A DNA stretch of 64,000 nucleotides. Origin: Truepera sp. bin119. Lineage in GTDB: Bacteria; Deinococcota; Deinococci; Deinococcales; Trueperaceae. The notes beneath the pieces are model-generated. The model was not told the DNA's origin. It saw only the letters and a list, made by a program, of their open reading frames with translations, and made no database searches. Positions 15,431 to 25,593 of this stretch are shown piece after piece. Numbering within the stretch: position 1 is the first letter of the stretch; every line of letters starts with the position of its first letter. The position numbers were made by a program, and so were the translations under genes. The stretch covers positions 1 to 64,000 of the forward strand of contig MPNL01000006.1 in NCBI GenBank assembly GCA_002239005.1, written 5' to 3'.

Positions 15431-16420
15431 TCAGGGGGAAGAAGGATAGATGCCGGATGTGACTACGAAAACCTGGTCCCGACCTGGCAACCGGAAGCCT
15501 GTGGCGTACGCGATCTTCGGCGAACCGGTCTCCTCGTCGCCCTCCACCGCCGGGTTGTCGAACATGTACTCGACGTAGCCGCCGCCCGCCTCGCCTGCCG
15601 CCAGCAACTCCCGGAGGTAGCGGACGCCGTTTATGTCCTGTCGGTCTATGTCCTCGAACTGCAAGCCCTCGAACCGCAGAGGAAACCCTCCGTGGAAGAG
15701 CGTGTACCCGTCGGTGCTGATAACGAAGACGTAAACCGCGCCCGATTTCCAGTCGCCGCCCTCCTGGCGTAGGGCGTTCTTCGTGTTCCCCAGCTCGCGC
15801 ATGCCCGGCGTCAGCATGGCGTCTCGGTACGCCTTCGCTGCCGCCTTGACGAAGGTGGCCAGCGTCTCCCGGTCCACCACCTCGGCGGCCGTCACCTCAG
15901 GGCGCGGCAGCGGGGTGATTTCAACCGGTACCGTGGACAGGTCCTGCGAGAAGCCTCCGACCACCACCAGCCTCTGTCCGGTCAGACCCGAAGTGTACTG
16001 GACGGAGTAGGCTACCTGATCGGTGTCGTCCCAGCGGTAATCAACAAAGTCGCCGCCCCGCTCGGCTGCGGCGAGCATCTCCTGAACCACCGGTCTGCCG
16101 TACTCATCCTCGATGGCGATCACCAGCTTGTTCTCCGAGGTCGGATCATCGCCGTGAATCAGGACGTTTCCGTTCGGCGTCAGAATCGTCAAGAAGAGGG
16201 AACCCGACTTCCACTGACCCTCGGCCCGAAAGATATCGCGCAGCCGCGCTATCTCCGTGAGCGTCGTGATGCCCTCCAGGTAGTTCTTCGCGCCCTCGAC
16301 AAATGCCCTCAGCGCGGGGCGGTCCGTCACATCATTTGCAGTGATCCGATCGTCTGCATGAACCGACGCGCTCGCCAGCAGGACGAACGCCGAGAACGAC
16401 GCGAGTGCCGCTTTTTTCAT
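15431..16420 (-). CDS. exported tandem-Cache domain protein
   Basis: The 329-residue protein has a classical signal peptide (MKKAALASFSAFVLLASASVHA). Two homologous single-Cache (sCache_2-like) units follow, about 24-165 and 178-325. Each has the helix-rich TAN/TAAEV..R..L..FV.A start, a W-K-S-G core (GQWKSGSLFLTI; GDWKSGAVYVFV), a G-hinge (NGNVLIHGDDP; DGYTLFHGGFP) and a GG(D/Y)(F/V)DY-type strand. Cache units bind small ligands outside the membrane. No transmembrane or signalling domain follows, so this is a free periplasmic or secreted sensor/binding protein. The ATG overlaps the stop of the upstream zinc-ribbon gene (ATGA), and AAGGAG lies 8 bases upstream. Confidence 0.75.
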   Translation of the reverse strand: MKKAALASFSAFVLLASASVHADDRITANDVTDRPALRAFVEGAKNYLEGITTLTEIARLRDIFRAEGQWKSGSLFLTILTPNGNVLIHGDDPTSENKLVIAIEDEYGRPVVQEMLAAAERGGDFVDYRWDDTDQVAYSVQYTSGLTGQRLVVVGGFSQDLSTVPVEITPLPRPEVTAAEVVDRETLATFVKAAAKAYRDAMLTPGMRELGNTKNALRQEGGDWKSGAVYVFVISTDGYTLFHGGFPLRFEGLQFEDIDRQDINGVRYLRELLAAGEAGGGYVEYMFDNPAVEGDEETGSPKIAYATGFRLPGRDQVFVVTSGIYPSSP

Positions 16421-16656
16421 GCTCTTGGCTCCTTCTTGATATCGCCATCCGGCAAATCCTCTGGCACTACCGGAAACCTCTCTGCGAGCATACCCGCGAG
16501 CAGATTTCGGCACAGTGTACACATATCAGGCCCGTCCTCGCTGCTCGGTAGCAGGCGCGACGAGTAGTTTCCGCAGGCTGCCGTGTTGGTTTCCGGCCTG
16601 AGCAGGTGAACCAATCCCGCGCCGCCGCTGGGCGGGATCAAAAACGGCTGCGGCAT
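16417..16656 (-). CDS. small putative zinc-ribbon protein
   Basis: A 79-residue protein with the spacing H-x(13)-CG...CTLCRNLL (VHLLRPETNTAACGNYSSR, then DMCTLCRNLLAGM). The layout is seen in small actinobacterial-type zinc-binding proteins where one His and three Cys hold a zinc ion. Function unknown. The ATG at 16656 has GAGGA just upstream; a GTG at 16728 would add 24 residues. The stop overlaps the ATG of the Cache protein, so expression is coupled. Confidence 0.5.
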   Translation of the reverse strand: MPQPFLIPPSGGAGLVHLLRPETNTAACGNYSSRLLPSSEDGPDMCTLCRNLLAGMLAERFPVVPEDLPDGDIKKEPRA

Positions 16657-16742
16657 GCTTCCTCGGTAACTCATAGGCGGAAGATACGGCCCGTCGGAGT
16701 AGTTGACAACCCTGCCCGGAGCAAGCACGGTGGGTACTCAAC

Positions 16743-16755
16743 TATATAAGCCCCT
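16743..16755 (+). repeat. direct repeat TATATAAGCCCCT, right copy
   Basis: Second copy of the 13-base repeat at 15082-15094, lying just before the Sua5 gene and on the outer side of the Cache/zinc-ribbon pair. Confidence 0.5.
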
Positions 16756-16793
16756 TCGGATGGCCCCCTGGTACTGGTACGCTCTTAAGGGTC

Positions 16794-17753
16794 GTGGGGT
16801 CTATCCTTCCTGCTAACCGGGCCAACATTGAAAGGGCAGCCGACCTGCTAATCCGGGGGCATCTGGTGGCCTTTCCGACCGAGACCGTATACGGCCTGGG
16901 AGCTGTAGCGACGAGACGAGAGGCGGTCCAGCGACTCTTCGAGGCGAAGGGTCGGCCCCCGGACCATCCGGTGATCGTGCACCTGGCTCGGGCTGGGGAG
17001 ATTGATGAGTGGTGCAGCCAGGTGCCCGCTGCCGCCCGCGCCCTGGCCGACGCCTTCATGCCGGGCCCGCTGACCCTCGTTCTCCCGAGGGCGCCGCACG
17101 TCTCCACTGCCCTCACGGGGGGGCAGGAGACTATCGGCCTAAGGGTGCCTTCGCACCCCGTTGCTGCGGAGCTGCTGTCCCTGGTCGGGGGCGGGGTCGC
17201 AGCACCATCAGCGAACCGCTTCGGCCACGTGAGCCCGACCGCAGCGCGTCACGTCGAGGACGATCTCGGCGACTGCGTGGACGCCATCCTCGACGGCGGT
17301 CCTAGCAACGTCGGCCTCGAGTCAACCATCGTCGACCTGAGTGGGGAGAGACCGCGACTCCTTCGGCCCGGCGTTGTGACTGAGGCAGATCTCTGCCAGG
17401 TTCTCGGCCACCCCCCCCTCCCTTCAGGGGGCTCGGCGCCGCGGGTGCCGGGAACCCTCGAACGTCACTACGCTCCATCGACGCCGGCCCGACTGGTCTC
17501 GACAGCAAGGCTGGAGTCGGGCGAACTTGGCCCCGGTCGCTACGGAGTGCTGGCGAGGACGAGTGAGCTGCAGGGCTTCCGCGGCGACTGGTGCGTCATG
17601 CCGAAGGGTCCCTCCGGCTACGGCCGGCAGCTCTATGCCCGGCTCCGCGAGTTCGATCGGAAGGGTCTCTCGGCGATCCTGATCGAGGAGGTGCCGGAGG
17701 CCCCAGAGTGGAGGGCGATTCGGGATAGGCTGGTGCGCGCCACGCGGAGGTAG
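16794..17753 (+). CDS. sua5: L-threonylcarbamoyladenylate synthase (Sua5 type)
   Basis: Makes threonylcarbamoyl-AMP from Thr, bicarbonate and ATP, for the t6A37 modification of ANN-decoding tRNAs. Residues 1-200 are the YrdC domain: LLIRGHLVAFPTETVYGLGA (18-37), FEAKGRPPDHPVIVHLA (51-67), MPGPLTLVLPR near 88, GLRVPSHPVA near 112 and APSANRFGHVSPT near 136. The rest, from VPGTLERHYAP near 217, is the C-terminal Sua5 domain, so this is the long, two-domain version (319 residues). Start is GTG with a possible TACGCT box 10 bases upstream. Confidence 0.95.
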   Translation: MGSILPANRANIERAADLLIRGHLVAFPTETVYGLGAVATRREAVQRLFEAKGRPPDHPVIVHLARAGEIDEWCSQVPAAARALADAFMPGPLTLVLPRAPHVSTALTGGQETIGLRVPSHPVAAELLSLVGGGVAAPSANRFGHVSPTAARHVEDDLGDCVDAILDGGPSNVGLESTIVDLSGERPRLLRPGVVTEADLCQVLGHPPLPSGGSAPRVPGTLERHYAPSTPARLVSTARLESGELGPGRYGVLARTSELQGFRGDWCVMPKGPSGYGRQLYARLREFDRKGLSAILIEEVPEAPEWRAIRDRLVRATRR

Positions 17754-18062
17754 TGGTGGACGATCAGATCTGCTAGGTTGTCCCCGCATACCGAACCCCC
17801 GAGCGGATGGCCACCTTTGCGCGGGGAGCGAAACATTCGGTGTCGTCGTCGCCGGGACCGGAGGGGCGGCACATCTGCGAAGACCTGAACCGAGTTGCCG
17901 ACTTGATTTTTCCTGATTCGGGATGCTAAACTAGCTAGGTTTGTGGCCCCCCTGGCTTGCAACGATGAGTCCGGGGGTTGGTTTGCGTCTAGAGGGCACA
18001 TTATTCAGTGGCCCTCCTGCTAGGGTTCATCCGCTAAGACTTTAGCCGAGATCTGAAAGAGA
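17754..18062 (+). promoter_or_regulatory. str operon promoter and leader region
   Basis: A promoter (-35 TTGATT at 17913-17918, 18-base spacer, -10 TAAACT at 17937-17942) precedes rpsL. The 115-base leader contains GAGGGCAC/GTGGCCCTC (about 17991-18016), a stem with one bulge that might regulate the operon. No gene is seen in the remainder of the spacer. Confidence 0.65.
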
Positions 18063-18461
18063 GTGATTACGCTGCCGACTGTAAATCAGCTACTACGTAA
18101 GGGGCGCAGGAAGCTTCCCAAGAAGAACAAAACCCCGGCCTTGAAGGGCAGCCCGCAGCGCCGTGGGGTCTGCACGGCGGTCAAGACCCAGACCCCGAAA
18201 AAGCCCAATTCGGCGCTTCGGAAAATCGCCCGGGTTCGGCTCTCGAGCGGCTATGAGGTGACCGCCTACATCCCAGGCGAGAAGCACAATCTGCAAGAGC
18301 ACTCGGTGGTGCTCATCCGCGGTGGGAGGGTTAAGGATCTCCCCGGAGTGCGCTACCACATCGTCCGTGGGGCGCTCGACGCTCAGGGAGTGGACATAGG
18401 TCGCTTCGTGCAGAGGAACCAGGGTCGGAGCAAGTACGGCACCAAGAAGCCGAAGGGATGA
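18063..18461 (+). CDS. rpsL: 30S ribosomal protein S12
   Basis: S12 lies at the decoding centre and monitors codon-anticodon pairing. All signature segments are present: [44 protein letters not shown] and the [13 protein letters not shown] loop. The two lysines classically mutated in streptomycin resistance (KTPALK and [10 protein letters not shown]) are unaltered. There is a short insertion before [11 protein letters not shown] relative to Thermus. The start is GTG, giving an N-terminus four residues longer than the usual MPT. First gene of the superoperon. Confidence 0.97.
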   Translation: MITLPTVNQLLRKGRRKLPKKNKTPALKGSPQRRGVCTAVKTQTPKKPNSALRKIARVRLSSGYEVTAYIPGEKHNLQEHSVVLIRGGRVKDLPGVRYHIVRGALDAQGVDIGRFVQRNQGRSKYGTKKPKG

Positions 18462-18469
18462 GGGCCTAG

Positions 18470-18940
18470 ATGGCACGCAGGAGAAGGGCCGAAATCCGGA
18501 AACTCGATCCAGATCTCGTCTACAGCGATACCACGGTCACAGCCTTCATCAACAAGCTGATGCGCGATGGCAAAAAGAACCTGGCTAGGCAGATATTCTA
18601 TAGTGCCTGCCGCCTCATCCAGGAGCGCAGCGGTCAGGAGCCTCTGAAGGTGTTCCGGCAGGCCCTAGAGAATGTCCGGCCTCGGATCGAGGTCAAGAGC
18701 CGCCGAGTTGGGGGCTCCACCTATCAGGTTCCCGTCGAGGTGGCTCCGCGCCGGGCGCAGTCGCTCACCCTTCGGTGGTTGGTTGCCGCCTCCGATGCTC
18801 GTCCCGAACGTACCGCAGTTGGGCGGGTTGCAGGTGAGCTACTGGACGCCTCTGGTGGGCGCGGCGGCGCGGTCAAGAAACGCGAGGATGTCGAGCGGAT
18901 GGCGGAGGCCAACCGGGCCTACGCCCACTACCGCTGGTGA
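18470..18940 (+). CDS. rpsG: 30S ribosomal protein S7
   Basis: S7 nucleates assembly of the 30S head and contacts E-site tRNA. The 156 residues match the family length; [47 protein letters not shown] and the closing [21 protein letters not shown] are all typical. It follows rpsL by 8 bases. A stem-loop with T-tract follows before fusA, so expression of the elongation-factor genes may be set separately. Confidence 0.97.
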   Translation: MARRRRAEIRKLDPDLVYSDTTVTAFINKLMRDGKKNLARQIFYSACRLIQERSGQEPLKVFRQALENVRPRIEVKSRRVGGSTYQVPVEVAPRRAQSLTLRWLVAASDARPERTAVGRVAGELLDASGGRGGAVKKREDVERMAEANRAYAHYRW

Positions 18941-18962
18941 AGGAGAAAGGGGAATCCCTTCG

Positions 18963-18996
18963 CGCCTGCTAGCTGGGAAGGCCGGCAGGCGTTTTT
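18963..18996 (+). terminator. stem-loop with T-tract between rpsG and fusA
   Basis: CGCCTGC (18963-18969) pairs with GCAGGCG (18985-18991) and is followed directly by TTTTT. The fusA ATG is only 13 bases beyond. This is a textbook intrinsic terminator shape inside an otherwise continuous operon, so it is probably partial and adjusts the ratio of S12/S7 to EF-G/EF-Tu. Confidence 0.65.
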
Positions 18997-19008
18997 CGGG
19001 AGCACGGT

Positions 19009-21081
19009 ATGCTAACCCAGACCAAGGTCGATCTCGGCAAGACCCGTAACATCGGGATCGCAGCCCACATCGACGCTGGCAAGACGACGCTCACAGAGCG
19101 GATTCTCTACTATACGGGTCGGATTCACAAGATCGGCGAGACCCACGATGGCGCGGCCCAGATGGACTGGATGGCCCAGGAGAAGGAGCGGGGTATCACC
19201 ATCACCTCGGCTGTGACCCAGACCTTCTGGGACGACACGCGGATCAATATCATCGATACACCAGGTCACGTCGACTTCACCATGGAGGTGGAGCGCTCGA
19301 TGCGGGTCCTCGATGCGGCGATCGCTGTATTCGACGCTAGTCAGGGTGTCGAGCCGCAGTCCGAGACCATCTGGCGTCAGGCGGATAGATACCGGGTCCC
19401 ACGGATCGCGTTCGCAAACAAGATGGACAAGACCGGTGCCGACTTTCAATTGGTTCTAGACTCGATGAGTGAGCGGCTCGGCGCGAACGCCGTTCCGATT
19501 CAGTGGCCCATCGGTGCAGAGACCGACTTCGTCGGTCTCATCGACCTGGTTGACCGGAAGGCGTACTTCTTCAACGACGACCTCGGCCTCGATGTCGTCG
19601 TCAGCGACATCCCGCCCGAACATGCGGAGCTAGCTGAGGAGAAACGGTCGTTGATGATCGAGAAGCTGGCCGACGTCGGTGACGAGATCGCCCTGCTCTA
19701 CCTCGAGGGTGAGGACATCCCCGTCGACTTGATCCAGGAGGTCCTGCGAAAGGGGACGGTGGAGCTTAAGATCTTCCCGGTCCTTGCGGGCTCGGCCCTC
19801 AGGAACAAGGGCGTGCAGCGCGTACTCGACGCTGTGACCCTCTATCTCCCGAGTCCACTCGACATCCCTGCCATCCGGGGCGTGATTCCCGGGAGCGGTG
19901 AGGAGGGGGTGCGGCCAGCCGATGAGGAGAGTCCAGCCGCCGCACTGGCCTTCAAGATCATGACCGACCCCTATGTCGGGCGGCTCACCTTCGTGCGGGT
20001 CTACTCCGGCGTTCTGAAGTCCGGTTCCTATATCTACAACGTCTCGCAGGGCAAACGGGAGCGGATCGGGCGACTCATGAAGATGCACGCCAACCACCGC
20101 GAGGAGGTCGATCAGATCGGCGCTGGCGACCTCGGCGCGATTATCGGGTTCAAGGATACCACCACGGGCAACACGCTGACCGATCCCAATCACCCCATCA
20201 CGCTCGAGACCATTGAGGTGCCGGAACCGGTCATCACCGTGGCCATAGAGCCGACCTCGAAGGCCGATCAGGATAAGCTCTCTTCAGGGCTCACCAAGCT
20301 TACTGAGGAGGACCCCACCTTCCGGGTCGAGACCGACGCAGAGACCGGCCAGACGAAGATCTCGGGGATGGGCGAGCTTCACCTTGAGATCATCGTCGAT
20401 CGCCTCCGGCGTGAGTTCAACGTCAACGCCAACGTCGGCGCCCCCCAGGTGGCCTACCGCGAGACCATTACCCGGTCGGTCGATGTCGAGGGTAGGTTCG
20501 TTCGGCAGACCGGGGGTCGCGGACAGTACGGTCATGTGAAAATCACCGCCGTGCCCCTTGCCCGGGGTGCGGGCTTCGAGTTCGAGAACAGCGTCGTGGG
20601 TGGGACCGTGCCGCGGGACTATATTCCGGCCGTGCAGAAGGGTGTTGAGGCGGCGCTACAGAACGGCCCCCTGTTGGGCTTTCCGATCGTCGACTTGAAA
20701 GTCACACTCTATGACGGCTCCTACCACGAGGTGGACTCCTCCGAGATGGCCTTCAAGATCGCTGCTTCGATGGCAGTTCGCGAAGTCATGGCCCAGGGGG
20801 CTGCATCTGTCCTCGAGCCGGTTATGCGGGTCGAGGTAGTCACCCCCGAGCGGTACATGGGTGACGTGATCGGTAACCTCAATGCCCGGCGCGGTCGGAT
20901 CCAGAGCATGGAGCCGCGCGGCACCACTCAGGTCGTGAACGCCTATGTTCCACTGTCGGAGATGTTCGGATACGCCACCGACCTGCGCAGTCTGAGCCAG
21001 GGCCGCGCAACCTTCTCAATGTTTCTCGATCATTACGCGGCGGTTCCTAAGAATATCCAGCGGGAGCTGGTAAAGCACTAG
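19009..21081 (+). CDS. fusA: elongation factor G
   Basis: The translocation GTPase, 690 residues and complete. G1 AHIDAGKTT (about 17-25), the switch [10 protein letters not shown]3 DTPGHVDF (about 82-89) and G4 NKMD (about 136-139) are intact. Domain II-V landmarks include [18 protein letters not shown] near 457 and the GGRGQYGHV loop near 503. Typical bacterial EF-G; it sits between rpsG and tuf, as in Thermus and Deinococcus. Confidence 0.98.
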   Translation: MLTQTKVDLGKTRNIGIAAHIDAGKTTLTERILYYTGRIHKIGETHDGAAQMDWMAQEKERGITITSAVTQTFWDDTRINIIDTPGHVDFTMEVERSMRVLDAAIAVFDASQGVEPQSETIWRQADRYRVPRIAFANKMDKTGADFQLVLDSMSERLGANAVPIQWPIGAETDFVGLIDLVDRKAYFFNDDLGLDVVVSDIPPEHAELAEEKRSLMIEKLADVGDEIALLYLEGEDIPVDLIQEVLRKGTVELKIFPVLAGSALRNKGVQRVLDAVTLYLPSPLDIPAIRGVIPGSGEEGVRPADEESPAAALAFKIMTDPYVGRLTFVRVYSGVLKSGSYIYNVSQGKRERIGRLMKMHANHREEVDQIGAGDLGAIIGFKDTTTGNTLTDPNHPITLETIEVPEPVITVAIEPTSKADQDKLSSGLTKLTEEDPTFRVETDAETGQTKISGMGELHLEIIVDRLRREFNVNANVGAPQVAYRETITRSVDVEGRFVRQTGGRGQYGHVKITAVPLARGAGFEFENSVVGGTVPRDYIPAVQKGVEAALQNGPLLGFPIVDLKVTLYDGSYHEVDSSEMAFKIAASMAVREVMAQGAASVLEPVMRVEVVTPERYMGDVIGNLNARRGRIQSMEPRGTTQVVNAYVPLSEMFGYATDLRSLSQGRATFSMFLDHYAAVPKNIQRELVKH

Positions 21082-21101
21082 AAGGAGTCTGGAGGAGAGC
21101 C

Positions 21102-22319
21102 ATGGCGAAGGCGACGTTTGAACGGACCAAGCCACACGTTAACGTAGGGACGATCGGGCATGTTGATCATGGGAAGACGACACTAACGGCGGCGATCACC
21201 TTTGCTGCTGCTGCGGCAGATCCGAGTGTTGAGACCCAGAGCTATGATCAGATCGATAAGGCGCCTGAAGAGAAGGCCCGCGGGATCACCATCAACACTG
21301 CCCATGTCGAGTACCAGACCGGGAGCCGGCACTATAGCCATGTCGACTGTCCCGGCCATGCCGATTACGTGAAGAACATGATCACTGGAGCCGCCCAGAT
21401 GGATGGAGCGGTCCTGGTGGTGAGCGCTGCCGATGGGCCGATGCCGCAAACGCGGGAGCACATCCTGCTCGGTCGCCAGGTGGGCGTTCCCTACATCGTG
21501 GTGTTCATGAACAAAGAGGACATGGTGGATGACGAAGAGCTGTTGGAACTTGTGGAGCTAGAGGTACGCGAACTCTTATCGAGGTACGAGTTTCCCGGGG
21601 ACGATATTCCGGTGATCCGGGGAAGCGCACTGAAAGCGCTGGACGCTCTGAACGCGAATCCGAACATGCAGCGCGGGGAAGATGAGTGGGTTGATCGGAT
21701 CTGGGAGCTTCTGGATGCGATCGATAACTACGTACCCACTCCGGAGCGGGATGTGGACAAGCCGTTCTTGCTGCCGGTCGAGGATGTGTTCACGATCACG
21801 GGTCGGGGGACAGTTGCGACGGGACGGGTAGAGCGGGGAACGGTGAACACGGGGGAAGAGGTGGAGATCGTCGGTTTGAGGGAGACCACCAAGAGCGTAG
21901 TGACGGGTGTAGAGATGCACCGGAAGACGCTGGGTCAGGGGATAGCCGGTGACAATGTCGGGGTGTTGTTGCGAGGTGTGGCCCGGGATGAGATCGAGCG
22001 TGGCCAAGTGCTGGCGAAGCCGGGTTCGATCACACCGCACACCGAGTTCAGGGGGAGAGTATACGTGCTGAGCAAGGAGGAGGGGGGTCGTCACAGCGCG
22101 TTTTTCTCAGGCTACCGACCGCAGTTCTACTTCCGCACTACCGACGTGACCGGGATAGTGACGCTGCCCGCCGATGTGGAGATGGTGATGCCTGGGGACA
22201 CGGTGGAGTTGTCGGTCAGTCTGATCAAGCCGATCGCGATGGAGGAAGGGTTACGCTTCGCAATTCGTGAGGGTGGTCGTACTGTCGGTGCCGGTGTCGT
22301 TACCCAAGTCGCTAAGTAG
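21102..22319 (+). CDS. tuf: elongation factor Tu
   Basis: Delivers aminoacyl-tRNA to the ribosome as EF-Tu-GTP. G1 GHVDHGKTT (19-27), [14 protein letters not shown] and NKED (in place of the common NK(V/C)D; still N-K-x-D) are present. The Thermus-type insertion with [23 protein letters not shown] (about 187-209) is kept and points to Deinococcota. A GGAGAG ribosome site precedes the ATG. Codons such as TTG, GGG and ACG appear more used here than in fusA, which may reflect exchange with a second tuf copy outside this window. Confidence 0.98.
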   Translation: MAKATFERTKPHVNVGTIGHVDHGKTTLTAAITFAAAAADPSVETQSYDQIDKAPEEKARGITINTAHVEYQTGSRHYSHVDCPGHADYVKNMITGAAQMDGAVLVVSAADGPMPQTREHILLGRQVGVPYIVVFMNKEDMVDDEELLELVELEVRELLSRYEFPGDDIPVIRGSALKALDALNANPNMQRGEDEWVDRIWELLDAIDNYVPTPERDVDKPFLLPVEDVFTITGRGTVATGRVERGTVNTGEEVEIVGLRETTKSVVTGVEMHRKTLGQGIAGDNVGVLLRGVARDEIERGQVLAKPGSITPHTEFRGRVYVLSKEEGGRHSAFFSGYRPQFYFRTTDVTGIVTLPADVEMVMPGDTVELSVSLIKPIAMEEGLRFAIREGGRTVGAGVVTQVAK

Positions 22320-22321
22320 CT

Positions 22322-22642
22322 ATGGCGACACCCAAGATCAGGATCAAGCTTAAAGCGTTCGATCACCGCAGCCTCGACAGCTCCGCCAGCAAGATCGTGG
22401 AAACGGTCCGTCGCACAGGGGCCAAAGTCGCGGGCCCGGTTCCCCTTCCTACCCGCATCCGCCGCTTCTGTGTGTTGCGCAGCCCGTTTACCGATAAGGA
22501 CAGCCGCGAGCATTTCGAGATTCGGACCCACAACCGGCTGATCGATATTAAATCGCCCACCAAGAGTACTATCGATAGCCTCATGCACCTCGATCTGCCT
22601 ACCGGAGTCGATATCGAGATCAAGACGGTCGGAGGTAGGTAA
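22322..22642 (+). CDS. rpsJ: 30S ribosomal protein S10
   Basis: S10 (NusE) is part of the 30S head and of antitermination complexes. It is 106 residues with [25 protein letters not shown] and the [39 protein letters not shown] loop. It begins 2 bases after tuf and its TAA overlaps the rplC ATG (TAATG), joining the str and S10 operons with no room for a promoter. Confidence 0.97.
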   Translation: MATPKIRIKLKAFDHRSLDSSASKIVETVRRTGAKVAGPVPLPTRIRRFCVLRSPFTDKDSREHFEIRTHNRLIDIKSPTKSTIDSLMHLDLPTGVDIEIKTVGGR

Positions 22643-23283
22643 TGAAGGGGATTTTGGGTACCAAGATTGGGATGACCCAGGTCTGGCGGGATGAAAAGCT
22701 CGTCCCGGTCACCGTCGTTCTGGCCGGTCCCTGTCCCGTAGTGCAGCGCAAGACCTCTGAGACGGACGGCTATAACTCGGTTCAGCTCGGCTGGATCGAG
22801 AAGAGCGCAAAGGCCGCCTCAAAGCCGGAGTTGGGTCATGTTGGGAGAGCAGGGGTGGCTCCCCAACGGCATCTGGTCGAGTTTCGCGACTACCTCCCCG
22901 AGGAGGATACCGTCACCGTGGATATCTTCGTAGAGGGTCAGAAGGTCGATGTGACCGGAATCAGCAAGGGTCGAGGGACAGCAGGGGTGGTGAAGCGCTG
23001 GGGCTTCTCTGGAATGCCGGCCAGCCACGGTACCAAGAAAAAGCACCGCCACCCCGGCTCAATCGGGCAGCGCAAGAGCCCTGCCCGGGTCTACAAGGGG
23101 AAAAGGATGGCAGGCCACCTCGGTGCCGAAGCCGCTACCACCATTGGGCACGAACTCGTCGAGATCCGCAAAGATGACAACCTCCTCCTGATCAAGGGCT
23201 CGGTTCCGGGCCCGAATGGCGGGCTGCTGGTGGTGAAGGACTCTACAAGGAAGGTGACCCGATGGCCGTCACTCTCGACGTAA
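22642..23283 (+). CDS. rplC: 50S ribosomal protein L3
   Basis: Early-assembly 50S protein reaching the peptidyl transferase centre. The 213 residues open with the family [15 protein letters not shown] and contain [21 protein letters not shown] and the [23 protein letters not shown] segment (site of Gln methylation in E. coli). The 3' end overlaps rplD by 22 bases. Confidence 0.97.
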   Translation: MKGILGTKIGMTQVWRDEKLVPVTVVLAGPCPVVQRKTSETDGYNSVQLGWIEKSAKAASKPELGHVGRAGVAPQRHLVEFRDYLPEEDTVTVDIFVEGQKVDVTGISKGRGTAGVVKRWGFSGMPASHGTKKKHRHPGSIGQRKSPARVYKGKRMAGHLGAEAATTIGHELVEIRKDDNLLLIKGSVPGPNGGLLVVKDSTRKVTRWPSLST

Positions 23284-23852
23284 TCGGAAGTGCCCGCAAG
23301 GTAACCCTCGACCTCCCCGAGCCGAAGGCATCCGTCCTGCACGAGGTGGTCACCTGGCAGCTCTCGAAACGCCGTCGCGGAACGGCGTCGACGAAGACCC
23401 GCAGCGAGGTGGTGGGTTCCACCGCCAAGATCTATCCCCAGAAAGGGACCGGCCGAGCCCGCCACGGCTCGCGCAAGGCTCCCATCTTTGTCGGGGGAGG
23501 GGCTACCTTCGGGCCCCGGCCGCGCGATTACGGCTATACGCTGCCGAAGAAGGTGCGCCGCCTCGGCCTAAGCATGGCGCTGGCATCCCGGGCGAACGAG
23601 GGCAGATTGACCTTGGTCGAGTCGTTCAACATCGGAGGTAAGACCAAGGAGTTCGTCCGCTGGGCCGAGGAGAACGGCTTCGTAGGAGGGGAGCGTGTCC
23701 TGCTGGTGACGGATGACGACCTCGCCCGCAGGGCCGCTCGGAACCTCTCTTGGGTGAGCGTGCTGAAGGGCGCGGGTCTCAATGTGTACGACATCCTCCG
23801 CCACGACCATGTCATCGCCGACGCGTCGCTGTTCCAGGAGGAGCGGCCGTGA
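23262..23852 (+). CDS. rplD: 50S ribosomal protein L4
   Basis: Lines the nascent-peptide exit tunnel. 196 residues, with [45 protein letters not shown] (about 39-83) forming the tunnel loop, and a normal globular C-terminus ending [15 protein letters not shown]. The ATG lies inside the end of rplC, and the TGA overlaps the GTG of rplW, so translation is coupled on both sides. L4 autoregulation of this operon is known in E. coli but no leader structure is visible here. Confidence 0.97.
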   Translation: MAVTLDVIGSARKVTLDLPEPKASVLHEVVTWQLSKRRRGTASTKTRSEVVGSTAKIYPQKGTGRARHGSRKAPIFVGGGATFGPRPRDYGYTLPKKVRRLGLSMALASRANEGRLTLVESFNIGGKTKEFVRWAEENGFVGGERVLLVTDDDLARRAARNLSWVSVLKGAGLNVYDILRHDHVIADASLFQEERP

Positions 23853-24136
23853 ACCCCCACGACCTTATTCTGGCCCCGGTCCTCAGTGAGAAGGCTGTCG
23901 AGGCCATCAGCGAAGGAAAGTACGTCTTCTACGTTCACCCGACCGCCAATCGAACCCAGATCAAGGATGCGGTAGAGGTCGTCTTCGGCGTGGACGTTGT
24001 CAAGATCAACCTGATCCGCCTGCGCGGCAAGGAGAAGAGCTTGGGACGGTATAGCGGGCGCCGACCGAAGCGCAAGAAGGCTATCGTCACACTTGAGCCC
24101 GGGCAACGGATCCAGGAACTCGAAGGCCTTACCTGA
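23849..24136 (+). CDS. rplW: 50S ribosomal protein L23
   Basis: L23 sits at the tunnel exit and is the docking site for trigger factor and SRP. The GTG start at 23849 (GTGA overlap with rplD) gives 95 residues beginning [16 protein letters not shown], the family opening. The central loop (RGKEKSLGRYSGRRPKRKKAIVTL) is normal. Confidence 0.95.
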   Translation: MNPHDLILAPVLSEKAVEAISEGKYVFYVHPTANRTQIKDAVEVVFGVDVVKINLIRLRGKEKSLGRYSGRRPKRKKAIVTLEPGQRIQELEGLT

Positions 24137-24145
24137 GGGGGGAGC

Positions 24146-24982
24146 ATGCCTACCAAACGATACCGACCCTACACGCCCTCCCGCCGCTACATGACCACCT
24201 CGGATTTTGCCGAGATCACCCGCCGGGAGCCCGAAAAGTCTCTCCTCGAGCCGATGCGAAAAAGAGGGGGCAGGAATAACCGTGGACGTATCACCTCCCG
24301 CTTTCGCGGGGGGGGGCACAAGCGCCGCTACCGGAGGATCGACTTCCGCCGCCGAGACAAGGAGGGGGTCCCCGCTAGGGTCGCCTCGATCGAGTACGAT
24401 CCCAACCGTAGCGCCAGCATCGCCCTATTACACTACTTCGATGGCGAGAAGCGCTATATCCTCGCCCCCGAGCGTCTCGGCGTCGGCACCAGGGTGGTCA
24501 GCGGCCCCGATGCAGAGCCCACCGTAGGCAACGCCATGCCCATCCGCTTTATCCCTGTCGGTTCCGTCGTTCACGCTGTCGAGTTGGTGCCCGGTAAGGG
24601 GGCACAGCTCGCCCGGGGCGCCGGATCCGGCATTCAGATCCAGGGGCGTGACGGCAACTACGTGACTATTCGCCTCCCTTCGGGCGAGCTTCGCCGCATC
24701 CATGGGGAGTGCTACGCGACCCTCGGAACGGTAGGTAACGCCGAACACAAGAACGTTGTGCTCGGCAAAGCCGGCCGCAAGCGCTGGTTGGGGAGGAAGC
24801 CGCACCAGCGCGGACGTGCCATGAATCCGGTCGACCACCCACATGGAGGTGGTGAGGGTCGGAGCACGGGGGGCAGGCCTCCCGTGAGTCCGTGGGGTCA
24901 GCAGGCCAAGGGGCTTAAGACCCGCAGCCAGCGCAAGACCAGCAGCAAGTTCATCGTCCGCCGTCGGAAGGGGAGTCGCTGA
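24146..24982 (+). CDS. rplB: 50S ribosomal protein L2
   Basis: Primary 23S rRNA binder needed for subunit association and peptidyl transfer. 278 residues with [16 protein letters not shown] near 52, [17 protein letters not shown] near 74 and the conserved C-terminal [25 protein letters not shown] near 224, which includes the essential His. The stop overlaps the rpsS ATG by one base. Confidence 0.97.
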   Translation: MPTKRYRPYTPSRRYMTTSDFAEITRREPEKSLLEPMRKRGGRNNRGRITSRFRGGGHKRRYRRIDFRRRDKEGVPARVASIEYDPNRSASIALLHYFDGEKRYILAPERLGVGTRVVSGPDAEPTVGNAMPIRFIPVGSVVHAVELVPGKGAQLARGAGSGIQIQGRDGNYVTIRLPSGELRRIHGECYATLGTVGNAEHKNVVLGKAGRKRWLGRKPHQRGRAMNPVDHPHGGGEGRSTGGRPPVSPWGQQAKGLKTRSQRKTSSKFIVRRRKGSR

Positions 24983-25251
24983 TGGCCCGTAGCCTGAAGA
25001 AGGGGCCGTTCATCGACGAGCACCTGCTTCGCAAGATCGACGCAGCCAACGAGTCGGGTGATCGCAGGGTGATCCGCACCTGGAGCCGGCGCAGCACCAT
25101 CGTTCCGGAGATGGTGGGGCACACTATCGGCGTCTACAACGGTAAGCAACACGTCCCTGTCTTCATCCAGGAGACGATGGTCGGTCACAAGCTCGGTGAG
25201 TTCTCACCGACGCGGACCTTCCGCGGGCACAGTGGAAACAGGAGGGAGTAG
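24982..25251 (+). CDS. rpsS: 30S ribosomal protein S19
   Basis: Head protein contacting S13 and the A-site finger. 89 residues: [19 protein letters not shown] start, [24 protein letters not shown] middle, and [18 protein letters not shown] end. One-base overlap with rplB; three bases before rplV. Confidence 0.97.
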   Translation: MARSLKKGPFIDEHLLRKIDAANESGDRRVIRTWSRRSTIVPEMVGHTIGVYNGKQHVPVFIQETMVGHKLGEFSPTRTFRGHSGNRRE

Positions 25252-25254
25252 ATC

Positions 25255-25593
25255 GTGGAAGCCAGAGCCACGCTGCGCACGCTTCGTGTGACACCCCAAA
25301 AGACGAGGCTCGTCGCAGATCTGATCCGCGGCAAGGAGGTAGGCGTGGCTGAGAGTATCCTCACTTACACCAGCCGGCGCTCGGCCCGACCGCTGCTCAA
25401 GTTGCTACGCAGTGCCAAGGCCAACGCCGTGAACAACCACGATATGTTCGAAGAGAGCCTATTCGTGTCAAGGGTCGAGGTAGGTGACGGGCCGACTCTG
25501 AAGCGCTATCTTCCGAGGGCACGTGGGCGCGCGGATCTACTGCGCAAGCGCACCTGTCATATCACGATTGCCCTGGAGGAACGCCGTGGGTAA
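25255..25593 (+). CDS. rplV: 50S ribosomal protein L22
   Basis: Tunnel protein, 112 residues, GTG start. LRVTPQKTRLVADLIRGKEV and the KRYLPRARGRADLLRKRTCHI hairpin (macrolide-resistance hotspot) are present and unaltered in outline. The final codons overlap the GTG of rpsC by 8 bases. Confidence 0.96.
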   Translation: MEARATLRTLRVTPQKTRLVADLIRGKEVGVAESILTYTSRRSARPLLKLLRSAKANAVNNHDMFEESLFVSRVEVGDGPTLKRYLPRARGRADLLRKRTCHITIALEERRG

